Positions 25,038-37,059 of a stretch of DNA of 64,000 nucleotides are shown here, in pieces (the first letter of the stretch is position 1; every line of letters begins with the position of its first letter). The notes under the pieces were generated by a model that worked only from the letters and a program-made list of their open reading frames with translations, did no database searches and had not been told where the DNA came from. Location of the stretch: positions 60,540 to 124,539 of the forward strand of contig CAMPDV010001075.1 in the NCBI GenBank assembly GCA_946699065.1, given 5' to 3'. The translations under genes were made by a program, and so were the position numbers. The stretch comes from Loxodes magnus. Lineage: Eukaryota > Ciliophora > Karyorelictea > Loxodida > Loxodidae.

Positions 25038-25484
25038 GCTGAAATTCTATCTTCTTTTCTTACTTTACTTCCTCACTTTTCTAATCACTCATAACTTATT
25101 TTTATCTCTAAGTTTTAGTAATTCTAAATCTGAAATTCTATCTTCTTTTCTTACTTTACTTCCTCACTTTTCTAATCACTCATAACTTATTTTTATCTCT
25201 AAGTTTTAGCAATTCTAAATCTGAAATTCTATCTTCTTTTCTTACTTTACTTCCTCACTTTTCTAATCACTCATAACTTCTCTTTTATCTCTAAGTTTTA
25301 GTAATTCTAAATCTGAAATTCTATCTTCTTTTCTTACTTTACTTCCTCACTTTTCTAATCACTCATAACTTCTTTTTATCTCTAAGTTTTAGCAATTCTA
25401 AAAGCTGAAATTCTATCTTCTTTTCTTACTTTACTTCCTCACTTTTCTAATCACTCATAACTTATTTTTATCTCTAAGTTTTAG
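25038..25484 (+). repeat. Nested 458-bp duplication, second copy (5 monomers)
   Basis: Partner of 24,580-25,026. Identity is lost on the right where TAGTAACTC (25,481 onward) faces TAGCAATTC. In the downstream 3.5-kb copy this series occurs once near 28,575-28,976 and runs directly into the TAACTC monomer, which is what the ancestral state should look like if this nested copy arose later. Confidence 0.85.
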
Positions 25485-25576
25485 TAACTCTAAAAGCTGA
25501 AATTCTATCTTCTTTTCTTACTTCACTTCCTCACTTTTCTAATCACTCATAACTTCTTTTTATCTCTAAGTTTTAG

Positions 25577-28500
25577 TAATTCTAAAAGCTGAAATTCTAT
25601 CTTCTTTTCTTACTTTACTTCCTCACTTTTCTAATCACTCATAACTTCTCTTTTATCTCTAAGTTTTAGTAATTCTAAATCTGAAATTCTATCTTCTTTT
25701 CTTACTTTACTTCCTCACTTTTCTAAATACTCATAACTTCTCTTTTATCTCTAAGTTTTAGTAATTCTAAATCTGAAATTCTATCTTCTTTTCTTACTTT
25801 ACTTCCTCACTTTTCTAATCACTCATAACTTCTCTTTTATCTCTAAGTTTTAGTAATTCTAAAAGCTGAACTTCTATCTTCTTTTCTTACTTTACTTCCT
25901 CACTTTTCTAATCACTCATAACTTATTTTTATCTCTAAGTTTTAGTAACTCTAAAAGCTGAAATTCTATCTTCTTTTCTTACTTTACTTCCTCACTTTTC
26001 TAAATACTCATAACTTCTCTTTTATCTCTAAGTTTTAGTAATTCTAAATCTGAAATTCTATCTTCTTTTCTTACTTTACTTCCTCACTTTTTTAAATACT
26101 CATAACTTCTCTTTTATCTCTAAGTTTTAGTAATTCTAAAAGCTAAAATTCTATCTTCCTTTCTTACTTCACTTCCTCACTTTATTAATACTCATAACTT
26201 CTTTTTATCTCTAAGTTTTAGCAATTCTAAATCTGAACTTCTATCTTCTTTTCTTACTTTACTTCCTCACTTTTCTAAATACTCATAACTTCTTTTTATC
26301 TCTAAGTTTTAGCAATTCTAAAAGCTGAAATTCTATCTTCTTTTCTAACTTTACTTCCTCACTTTTCTGAATACTCATAACTTCTTTTTATCTCTAAGTT
26401 TTAGTAATTCTAAATCTTAAATTCTATCTTCTTTTCTTACTTTACTTCCTCACTTTTCTTAATACTCATAACTTCTTTTTATCTCTAAGTTTTAGTAATT
26501 CTAAATCTGAAATTCTATCTTCTTTTCTTACTTTACTTCCTCACTTTTCTTAATACTCATAACTTCTTTTTTATCTCTAAGTTTTAGTAATTCTAAAAGC
26601 TGAAATTCTATCTTCTTTTCTTACTTTACTTCCTCACTTTTCTAATCACTCATAACTTCTTTTTATCTCTAAGTTTTAGTAATTCTAAAAGCTGAAATTC
26701 TATCTTCTTTTCTTACTTTACTTCCTCACTTTTCTAAATACTTATCACTTCTTTTTATCTCTAAGTTTTAGCAATTCTAAAAGCTGAACTTCTATCTTCT
26801 TTCTTACTTTACTTCCTCACTTTTCTAAATACTTATCACTTCTTTTTATCTCTATATTTTAGTAATTCTAAAAGCTGAAATTCTATCTTCTTTTCTTACT
26901 TTACTTCCTCACTTTTCTAATCACTCATAACTTCTCTTTTATCTCTAAGTTTTAGTAATTCTAAATCTGAAATTCTATCTTCTTTTCTTACTTTACTTCC
27001 TCACTTTTCTAAATACTCATAACTTCTCTTTTATCTCTAAGTTTTAGTAATTCTAAATCTGAAATTCTATCTTCTTTTCTTACTTTACTTCCTCACTTTT
27101 CTAATCACTCATAACTTCTCTTTTATCTCTAAGTTTTAGTAATTCTAAAAGCTGAACTTCTATCTTCTTTTCTTACTTTACTTCCTCACTTTTCTAATCA
27201 CTCATAACTTATTTTTATCTCTAAGTTTTAGTAACTCTAAAAGCTGAAATTCTATCTTCTTTTCTTACTTTACTTCCTCACTTTTCTAAATACTTATCAC
27301 TTCTTTTTATCTCTAAGTTTTAGCAATTCTAAAAGCTGAACTTCTATCTTCTTTCTTACTTTACTTCCTCACTTTTCTAAATACTTATCACTTCTTTTTA
27401 TCTCTATATTTTAGTAATTCTAAAAGCTGAAATTCTATCTTCTTTTCTTACTTTACTTCCTCACTTTTCTAATCACTCATAACTTCTCTTTTATCTCTAA
27501 GTTTTAGTAATTCTAAATCTGAAATTCTATCTTCTTTTCTTACTTTACTTCCTCACTTTTCTAAATACTCATAACTTCTCTTTTATCTCTAAGTTTTAGT
27601 AATTCTAAATCTGAAATTCTATCTTCTTTTCTTACTTTACTTCCTCACTTTTCTAATCACTCATAACTTCTCTTTTATCTCTAAGTTTTAGTAATTCTAA
27701 AAGCTGAAATTCTATCTTCTTTTCTAACTTTACTTCCTCACTTTTCTAATCACTCATAACTTATTTTTATCTCTAAGTTTTAGCAATTCTAAATCTGAAA
27801 TTCTATCTTCTTTTCTTACTTTACTTCCTCACTTTTCTAATCACTCATAACTTCTCTTTTATCTCTAAGTTTTAGTAATTCTAAATCTGAAATTCTATCT
27901 TCTTTTCTTACTTTACTTCCTCACTTTTCTAATCACTCATAACTTCTTTTTATCTCTAAGTTTTAGCAATTCTAAAAGCTGAAATTCTATCTTCTTTTCT
28001 TACTTTACTTCCTCACTTTTCTAATCACTCATAACTTATTTTTATCTCTAAGTTTTAGTAACTCTAAAAGCTGAAATTCTATCTTCTTTTCTTACTTCAC
28101 TTCCTCACTTTTCTAAATACTTATCACTTCTTTTTATCTCTAAGTTTTAGTAACTTTAAAAGCTGTAATTCTATCTTCTTTTCTTACTTCACTTCCTCAC
28201 TTTTCTAAATACTTATTACTTCTTTTTATCTCTAAGTTTTAGTAATTCTAAAAGCTGAAATTCTATCTTCTTTTCTTACTTTACTTCCTCACTTTTCTAA
28301 TCACTCATAACTTCTTTTTATCTCTAAGTTTTAGCAAATCTAAAAGCTGAAATTCTATCTTCTTTTCTTACTTTACTTCCTCACTTTTCTAATCACTCAT
28401 AACTTATTTTTATCTCTAAGTTTTAGTAACTCTAAAAGCTGAACTTCTATCTTCTTTTCTTACTTTACTTCCTCACTTTTCTTAATACTCATAACTTCTC

Positions 28501-29122
28501 TTTTATCTCTAAGTTTTAGTAATTCTAAATCTGAAATTCTATCTTCTTTTCTTACTTTACTTCCTCACTTTTCTAATCACTCATAACTTATTTTTATCTC
28601 TAAGTTTTAGTAATTCTAAATCTGAAATTCTATCTTCTTTTCTTACTTTACTTCCTCACTTTTCTAATCACTCATAACTTATTTTTATCTCTAAGTTTTA
28701 GCAATTCTAAATCTGAAATTCTATCTTCTTTTCTTACTTTACTTCCTCACTTTTCTAATCACTCATAACTTCTCTTTTATCTCTAAGTTTTAGTAATTCA
28801 AAATCTGAAATTCTATCTTCTTTTCTTACTTTACTTCCTCACTTTTCTAATCACTCATAACTTCTTTTTATCTCTAAGTTTTAGCAATTCTAAAAGCTGA
28901 AATTCTATCTTCTTTTCTTACTTTACTTCCTCACTTTTCTAATCACTCATAACTTATTTTTATCTCTAAGTTTTAGTAACTCTAAAAGCTGAAATTCTAT
29001 CTTCTTTTCTTACTTCACTTCCTCACTTTTCTAATCACTCATAACTTCTTTTTATCTCTAAGTTTTAGTAATTCTAAAAGCTGAAATTCTATCTTCTTTT
29101 CTTACTTTACTTCCTCACTTTT
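25577..29122 (+). repeat. ~3.5-kb tandem duplication, copy 2 (38 monomers)
   Basis: Aligns with 21,625-25,576 except for the nested 458-bp series, which is single here. Substitutions seen against copy 1 are few: GCAAATC at 28,334 against GCAATTC, GTAATTCAAAATC near 28,797 against GTAATTCTAAATC, and CTAATC against TTAATC near 28,847. A patch at 26,140-26,270 (GCTAAAATTC, ACTTTATTAATAC and GAACTTC units) is absent from copy 1. The match stops at about 29,122, where TAAGTACTTATC replaces TAATCACTC. Confidence 0.85.
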
Positions 29123-32074
29123 CTAAGTACTTATCACTTCTTTTTATCTCTAAGTTTTAGCAATTCTAAAAGCTGAAATTCTTTCTTCTTTTCTTACTTC
29201 ACTTCCTCACTTTTCTAAATACTCATAACTTCTCTTTTATCTCTAAGTTTTAGCAATTCTAAAAGCTGTAATTCTATCTTCTTTTCTTACTTTACTTCCT
29301 CACTTTTCTAAATACTTATTACTTCTTTTTATCTCTAAGTTTTAGTAATTCTAAAGCTGAAATTCTATCTTCTTTTCTTACTTTACTTCCTCACTTTTCT
29401 AATCACTCATAACTTCTTTTTATCTCTAAGTTTTAGTAATTCTAAAAGCTGAAATTCTATCTTCTTTTCTTACTTTACTTCCTCACTTTTCTTAATACTC
29501 ATAACTTCTTTTTATCTCTAAGTTTTAGCAATTCTAAATCTGAAATTCTATCTTCCTTTCTTACTTTACTTCCTCACTTTTCTAAATACTTATCACTTCT
29601 TTTTATCTCTAAGTTTTAGTAATTCTAAAAGCTAAAATTCTATCTTTTTTTCTTACTTTACTTCCTCACTTTTCTAAATACTTATCACTTCTTTTTATCT
29701 CTAAGTTTTAGTAACTCTAAAATCTGAAATTCTATCTTCTTTTCTTACTTCACTTCCTCACTTTTCTAAATACTCATAACTTCTCTTTTATCTCTAAGTT
29801 TTAGCAATTCTAAAAGCTGTAATTCTATCTTCTTTTCTTACTTTACTTCCTCACTTTTCTAAATACTTATAACTTCTCTTTTATCTCTAAGTTTTAGCAA
29901 TTCTAAATCTGAAATTCTATCTTCTTTTCTTACTTCACTTCCTCACTTTTCTAAATACTCATAACTTCTCTTTTATCTCTAAGTTTTAGTAATTCTAAAG
30001 CTGAAATTCTATCTTCTTTTCTTAATTTACTTCCTCACTTTTCTAAGTACTTATCACTTCTTTTTATCTCTAAGTTTTAGTAATTCTATATCTGAAATTC
30101 TATCTTCTTTTCTTACTTTACTTCCTCACTTTTCTAAATACTTATAACTTCTCTTTTATCTCTAAGTTTTAGTATTTCTAAAAGCTGTAATTCTATCTTC
30201 TTTTCTTACTTTACTTCCTCACTTTTCTAAGTACTTATCACTTCTTTTTATCTCTAAGTTTTAGTAATTCTATATCTGAAATTCTATCTTCTTTTCTTAC
30301 TTTACTTCCTCACTTTTCTAAATACTTATCACTTCTTTTTATCTCTAAGTTTTAGTAATTCTATATCTGAAATTCTATCTTCTTTTCTTACTTTACTTCC
30401 TCACTTTTCTAATCACTCATAACTTCTCTTTTATCTCTAAGTTTTAGTAACTCTAAAAGCTGAACTTCTATCTTCTTTTCTTACTTTACTTCCTCACTTT
30501 TCTTAATACTCATAACTTCTCTTTTATCTCTAAGTTTTAGTAATTCTAAATCTGAAATTCTATCTTCTTTTCTTACTTTACTTCCTCACTTTTCTTAATC
30601 ACTCATAACTTCTCTTTTATCTCTAAGTTTTAGTACTTCTAAAAGCTGAACTTCTATCTTCTTTTCTTACTTTACTTCCTCACTTTTCTTAATACTCATA
30701 ACTTCTTTTTTATCTCTAAGTTTTAGTAATTCTAAAAGCTGAAATTCTATCTTCTTTTCTTACTTTACTTCCTCACTTTTCTAATCACTCATAACTTCTT
30801 TTTATCTCTAAGTTTTAGTAATTCTAAATCTGAAAGTCTATCTTCTTTTCTAACTTTACTTCCTCACTTTTCTGAATACTCATAACTTCTTTTTATCTCT
30901 AAGTTTTAGTAATTCTAAATCTGAAATTCTATCTTCTTTTCTTACTTTACTTCCTCACATTTCTAAATACTCATAACTTCTCTTTTATCTCTAAGTTTTA
31001 GTAACTCTAAAAGCTGAAATTCTATCTTCTTTTCTTACTTCACTTCCTCACTTTTCTAAATACTTATCACTTCTTTTTATCTCTAAGTTTTAGTAACTTT
31101 AAAAGCTGTAATTCTATCTTCTTTTCTTACTTTACTTCCTCACTTTTCTAATCACTCATAACTTATTTTTATCTCTAAGTTTTAGTAATTCTAAATCTGA
31201 AATTCTATCTTCTTTTCTTACTTTACTTCCTCACTTTTCTTAATACTCATAACTTCTCTTTTATCTCTAAGTTTTAGTAATTCTAAAAGCTGAAATTCTA
31301 TCTTCTTTTCTTACTTTACTTCCTCACTTTTCTAATCACTCATAACTTCTTTTTATCTCTAAGTTTTAGCAATTCTAAAAGCTGAAATTCTATCTTCTTT
31401 TCTTACTTTACTTCCTCACTTTTCTTAATACTCATAACTTCTTTTTTATCTCTAAGTTTTAGCAATTCTAAATCTGAAATTCTATCTTCTTTTCTTACTT
31501 TACTTCCTCACTTTTCTTAATACTCATAACTTCTTTTTTATCTCTAAGTTTTAGTAATTCTAAAAGCTGAAATTCTATCTTCTTTTCTTACTTTACTTCC
31601 TCACTTTTCTAATCACTCATAACTTCTTTTTATCTCTAAGTTTTAGCAATTCTAAAAGCTGAAATTCTATCTTCTTTTCTTACTTTACTTCCTCACTTTT
31701 ATTAATACTCATAACTTCTTTTTATCTCTAAGTTTTAGTAATACTAAATCTGAAATTCTATCTTCTTTTCTTACTTTACTTCCTCACATTTCTAAATACT
31801 CATAACTTCTCTTTTATCTCTAAGTTTTAGTAATTCTAAAAGCTAAAATTCTATCTTCTTTTCTTACTTTACTTCCTCACTTTTCTAAATACTCATAACT
31901 TCTCTTTTATCTCTAAGTTTTAGTAATTCTAAATCTGAAATTCTATCTTCTTTTCTTACTTTACTTCCTCACTTTTCTAATCACTCATAACTTCTTTTTA
32001 TCTCTAAGTTTTAGTAATTCTAAAAGCTGAACTTCTATCTTCTTTTCTTACTTTACTTCCTCACTTTTCTAATC
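29123..32074 (+). repeat. Sub-array zone 4: transition mosaic
   Basis: Ordinary 91-93 bp units with an unusually mixed word set: CTATATCTG, TAGTATTTC, TAAAGCTGAAATTC, TCTTAATCACTC, CACATTTCTAAATAC and the last TAACTTTAAAAGC unit of the window (near 31,095). It includes the long-range block D copy at 30,090-30,450. I see no long local duplication here other than pairs of neighbouring units. No gene or unique sequence is present. Confidence 0.65.
30090..30450 (+). repeat. Long-range duplicated block D, copy 2
   Basis: Partner of 15,660-16,020 with the same order of TAGTATTTC, TAAGTACTT and TATATCTG monomers. It sits at the start of the part of the window where these words become common, so it may be closer to the source than the copy 14.4 kb upstream; that direction is inference. 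The match resumes at about 30,592 with TCTTAATCACTC and TAGTACTTC. Confidence 0.82.
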
Positions 32075-34493
32075 ACTCATAACTTATTTTTATCTCTAAG
32101 TTTTAGCAATTCTAAATCTGAAATTCTATCTTCTTTTCTTACTTCACTTCCTCACTTTTCTAAATACTCATAACTTCTCTTTTATCTCTAAGTTTTAGCA
32201 ATTCTAAATCTGAAATTCTATCTTCTTTTCTTACTTTACTTCCTCACTTTTCTAATCACTCATAACTTATTTTTATCTCTAAGTTTTAGCAATTCTAAAT
32301 CTGAAATTCTATCTTCTTTTCTTACTTTACTTCCTCACTTTTCTAATCACTCATAACTTATTTTTATCTCTAAGTTTTAGTAACTCTAAAAGCTGAAATT
32401 CTATCTTCTTTTCTTACTTTACTTCCTCACTTTTCTAAATACTTATCACTTCTTTTTATCTCTAAGTTTTAGTAACTCTAAAAGCTGAAATTCTATCTTC
32501 TTTTCTTACTTTTCTTCCTCACTTTTCTAAATACTTATTACTTCTTTTTATCTCTAAGTTTTAGTAATTCTAAATCTGAAATTCTATCTTCTTTTCTTAC
32601 TTCACTTCCTCACTTTTCTAAATACTCATAACTTCTTTTTATCTCTAAGTTTTAGTAATTCTAAAAGCTGTAATTCTATCTTCTTTTCTTACTTTACTTC
32701 CTCACTTTTCTAAATACTCATAACTTCTCTTTTATCTCTAAGTTTTAGTAATTCTAAATCTGAAATTCTATCTTCTTTTCTTACTTTACTTCCTCACTTT
32801 TCTAAATACTCATAACTTCTTTTTATCTCTAAGTTTTAGCAATTCTAAAAGCTGAAATTCTATCTTCTTTTCTTACTTTACTTCCTCACTTTTCTAATCA
32901 CTCATAACTTATTTTTATCTCTAAGTTTTAGTAACTCTAAAAGCTGAAATTCTATCTTCTTTTCTTACTTTACTTCCTCACTTTTCTTAATACTCATAAC
33001 TTCTCTTTTATCTCTAAGTTTTAGTAATTCTAAATCTGAAATTCTATCTTCTTTTCTTACTTTACTTCCTCACTTTTCTAAATACTTATTACTTCTTTTT
33101 ATCTCTAAGTTTTAGTAATTCTAAAGCTGAAATTCTATCTTCTTTTCTTACTTTACTTCCTCACTTTTTTAAATACTCATAACTTCTTTTTATCTCTAAG
33201 TTTTAGTAATTCTAAAAGCTAAAATTCTATCTTCCTTTCTTACTTCACTTCCTCACTTTATTAATACTCATAACTTCTTTTTATCTCTAAGTTTTAGCAA
33301 TTCTAAATCTGAACTTCTATCTTCTTTTCTTACTTTACTTCCTCACTTTTCTAAATACTCATAACTTCTCTTTTATCTCTAAGTTTTAGCAATTCTAAAA
33401 GCTAAAATTCTATCTTTTTTTCTTACTTTACTTCCTCACTTTTCTAAATACTTATCACTTCTTTTTATCTCTAAGTTTTAGTAACTCTAAAAGCTGAAAT
33501 TCTATCTTCTTTTCTTACTTCACTTCCTCACTTTTTTAAATACTCATAACTTCTTTTTATCTCTAAGTTTTAGCAATTCCAAATCTGAAATTCTATCTTC
33601 TTTTCTTACTTTACTTCCTCACTTTTCTAAATACTTATCACTTCTTTTTATCTCTAAGTTTTAGTAATTCTAAATCTGAAATTCTATCTTCTTTTCTTAC
33701 TTTACTTCCTCACATTTCTAAATACTCATAACTTCTCTTTTATCTCTAAGTTTTAGTAATTCTAAAAGCTAAAATTCTATCTTCTTTTCTTACTTTACTT
33801 CCTCACTTTTCTAAATACTTATCACTTCTTTTTATCTCTAAGTTTTAGCAATTCTAAATCTGAAATTCTATCTTCTTTTCTTACTTTACTTCCTCACATT
33901 TCTAAATACTCATAACTTCTCTTTTATCTCTAAGTTTTAGTACTTCTAAAAGCTGAACTTCTATCTTCTTTTCTTACTTTACTTCCTCACTTTTCTTAAT
34001 ACTCATAACTTCTTTTTTATCTCTAAGTTTTAGTAATTCTAAAAGCTGAAATTCTATCTTCTTTTCTTACTTTACTTCCTCACTTTTCTAATCACTCATA
34101 ACTTCTTTTTATCTCTAAGTTTTAGTAATTCTAAAAGCTAAAATTCTATCTTCTTTTCTTACTTTACTTCCTCACTTTTCTAAATACTTATCACTTCTTT
34201 TTATCTCTAAGTTTTAGTACTTCTAAAAGCTGAAATTCTATCTTCTTTTCTTACTTTACTTCCTCACTTTTCTAAATACTTATCACTTCTTTTTATCTCT
34301 AAGTTTTAGTACTTCTAAAAGCTGAAATTCTATCTTCTTTTCTTACTTTACTTCCTCACATTTCTAAATACTCATAACTTCTCTTTTATCTCTAAGTTTT
34401 AGTAACTCTAAATCAGAAATTCTATCTTTTTTTCTTACTTTACTTCCTCACTTTTCTAAATACTTATCACTTCTTTTTATCTCTAAGTTTTAG
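32075..34493 (+). repeat. ~2.57-kb near-tandem duplication, copy 1
   Basis: Aligns with 34,646-37,059 at an offset of 2,571 bp, falling to 2,569 and then 2,566 after small indels. Shared rare words include ACTTTATTAATAC (33,256 and 35,827), GCAATTCCAAATC (33,573 and 36,142), CTAAAGCTG (33,120 and 35,691) and TCAGAAATTC with a T7 run (34,414 and 36,980). One patch near 33,365-33,420 has a different monomer type in copy 2. The 34,494-34,645 stretch between the copies has no match in the second. Confidence 0.87.
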
Positions 34494-34645
34494 TAACTCT
34501 AAAAGCTGAAATTCTATCTTCTTTTCTTACTTTACTTCCTCACTTTTCTAAATACTCATAACTTCTCTTTTATCTCTAAGTTTTAGTAATTCTAAATCTG
34601 AAATTCTATCTTCTTTTCTTACTTTACTTCCTCACTTTTCTAAAT

Positions 34646-37059
34646 ACTCATAACTTATTTTTATCTCTAAGTTTTAGCAATTCTAAATCTGAAATTCTAT
34701 CTTCTTTTCTTACTTCACTTCCTCACTTTTCTAAATACTCATAACTTCTCTTTTATCTCTAAGTTTTAGCAATTCTAAATCTGAAATTCTATCTTCTTTT
34801 CTTACTTTACTTCCTCACTTTTCTAATCACTCATAACTTATTTTTATCTCTAAGTTTTAGCAATTCTAAATCTGAAATTCTATCTTCTTTTCTTACTTTA
34901 CTTCCTCACTTTTCTAATCACTCATAACTTATTTTTATCTCTAAGTTTTAGTAACTCTAAAAGCTGAAATTCTATCTTCTTTTCTTACTTTACTTCCTCA
35001 CTTTTCTAAATACTTATCACTTCTTTTTATCTCTAAGTTTTAGTAACTCTAAAAGCTGAAATTCTATCTTCTTTTCTTACTTTTCTTCCTCACTTTTCTA
35101 AATACTTATTACTTCTTTTTATCTCTAAGTTTTAGTAATTCTAAATCTGAAATTCTATCTTCTTTTCTTACTTCACTTCCTCACTTTTCTAAATACTCAT
35201 AACTTCTTTTTATCTCTAAGTTTTAGTAATTCTAAAAGCTGTAATTCTATCTTCTTTTCTTACTTTACTTCCTCACTTTTCTAAATACTCATAACTTCTC
35301 TTTTATCTCTAAGTTTTAGTAATTCTAAATCTGAAATTCTATCTTCTTTTCTTACTTTACTTCCTCACTTTTCTAAATACTCATAACTTCTTTTTATCTC
35401 TAAGTTTTAGCAATTCTAAAAGCTGAAATTCTATCTTCTTTTCTTACTTTACTTCCTCACTTTTCTAATCACTCATAACTTATTTTTATCTCTAAGTTTT
35501 AGTAACTCTAAAAGCTGAAATTCTATCTTCTTTTCTTACTTTACTTCCTCACTTTTCTTAATACTCATAACTTCTCTTTTATCTCTAAGTTTTAGTAATT
35601 CTAAATCTGAAATTCTATCTTCTTTTCTTACTTTACTTCCTCACTTTTCTAAATACTTATTACTTCTTTTTATCTCTAAGTTTTAGTAATTCTAAAGCTG
35701 AAATTCTATCTTCTTTTCTTACTTTACTTCCTCACTTTTTTAAATACTCATAACTTCTTTTTATCTCTAAGTTTTAGTAATTCTAAAAGCTAAAATTCTA
35801 TCTTCCTTTCTTACTTCACTTCCTCACTTTATTAATACTCATAACTTCTTTTTATCTCTAAGTTTTAGCAATTCTAAATCTGAACTTCTATCTTCTTTTC
35901 TTACTTTACTTCCTCACTTTTCTAAATACTCATAACTTATTTTTATCTCTAAGTTTTAGCAATTCTAAATCTGAAATTCTATCTTCTTTTCTTACTTTAC
36001 TTCCTCACTTTTCTAAATACTTATCACTTCTTTTTATCTCTAAGTTTTAGTAACTCTAAAAGCTGAAATTCTATCTTCTTTTCTTACTTCACTTCCTCAC
36101 TTTTTTAAATACTCATAACTTCTTTTTATCTCTAAGTTTTAGCAATTCCAAATCTGAAATTCTATCTTCTTTTCTTACTTTACTTCCTCACTTTTCTAAA
36201 TACTTATCACTTCTTTTTATCTCTAAGTTTTAGTAATTCTAAATCTGAAATTCTATCTTCTTTCTTACTTACTTCCTCACATTTCTAAATACTCATAACT
36301 TCTCTTTTATCTCTAAGTTTTAGTAATTCTAAAAACTAAAATTCTATCTTCTTTTCTTACTTTACTTCCTCACTTTTCTAAATACTTATCACTTCTTTTT
36401 ATCTCTAAGTTTTAGCAATTCTAAATCTGAAATTCTATCTTCTTTTCTTACTTTACTTCCTCACATTTCTAAATACTCATAACTTCTCTTTTATCTCTAA
36501 GTTTTAGTACTTCTAAAAGCTGAACTTCTATCTTCTTTTCTTACTTTACTTCCTCACTTTTCTTAATACTCATAACTTCTTTTTTATCTCTAAGTTTTAG
36601 TAATTCTAAAAGCTGAAATTCTATCTTCTTTCTTACTTTACTTCCTCACTTTTCTAATCACTCATAACTTCTTTTTATCTCTAAGTTTTAGTAATTCTAA
36701 AAGCTAAAATTCTATCTTCTTTTCTTACTTTACTTCCTCACTTTTCTAAATACTTATCACTTCTTTTTATCTCTAAGTTTTAGTACTTCTAAAAGCTGAA
36801 ATTCTATCTTCTTTTCTTACTTTACTTCCTCACTTTTCTAAATACTTATCACTTCTTTTTATCTCTAAGTTTTAGTACTTCTAAAAGCTGAAATTCTATC
36901 TTCTTTTCTTACTTTACTTCCTCACATTTCTAAATACTCATAACTTCTCTTTTATCTCTAAGTTTTAGTAACTCTAAATCAGAAATTCTATCTTTTTTTC
37001 TTACTTTACTTCCTCACTTTTCTAAATACTTATCACTTCTTTTTATCTCTAAGTTTTAG
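34646..37059 (+). repeat. ~2.57-kb near-tandem duplication, copy 2
   Basis: Partner of 32,075-34,493. It has small private changes: a shortened unit reading TTTCTTACTTACTTCC near 36,262, AAAAACTAAAATTC at 36,332 against AAAAGCTAAAATTC, and a one-base-short TCTTCTTTCTTAC at about 36,625. The last is shared with a further copy at about 40,123, so 36,165-36,782 was itself the source or product of another copying event. Confidence 0.87.
36165..36782 (+). repeat. Three-copy block F, middle copy (~0.62 kb)
   Basis: Matches 39,655-40,280 at an offset of about 3,498 bp and, through the 2.57-kb duplication, about 33,595-34,210. The order CACATTTC unit, GCTAAAATTC unit, TTATCAC unit, CACATTTC unit, TAGTACTTC unit, CTTAATACTC with T6, then GCTAAAATTC is the same in all three. 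The short TTCTTTCTTAC word is shared by this copy and the 40.1-kb copy but not by the 34.0-kb copy, which places these two closer together. Confidence 0.82.

Larger units (their letters stand above)
21625..25576 (+). repeat. ~3.95-kb tandem duplication, copy 1 (43 monomers)
   Basis: This segment aligns with 25,577-29,122. From about 21,625 to 25,026 the offset is 3,950-3,952 bp; from about 25,441 it is 3,492 bp. The difference, 458 bp, equals an extra 5-monomer duplication inside this copy (24,580-25,484). The middle markers agree: TATCTTCTTTCTTAC units at about 22,840 and 23,395, TTTTCTAACTTTAC at 23,771, and TAACTTTAAAAGC at about 24,201. Patches near 22,200-22,320 and 22,600-22,680 differ from the partner. 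Confidence 0.85.
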
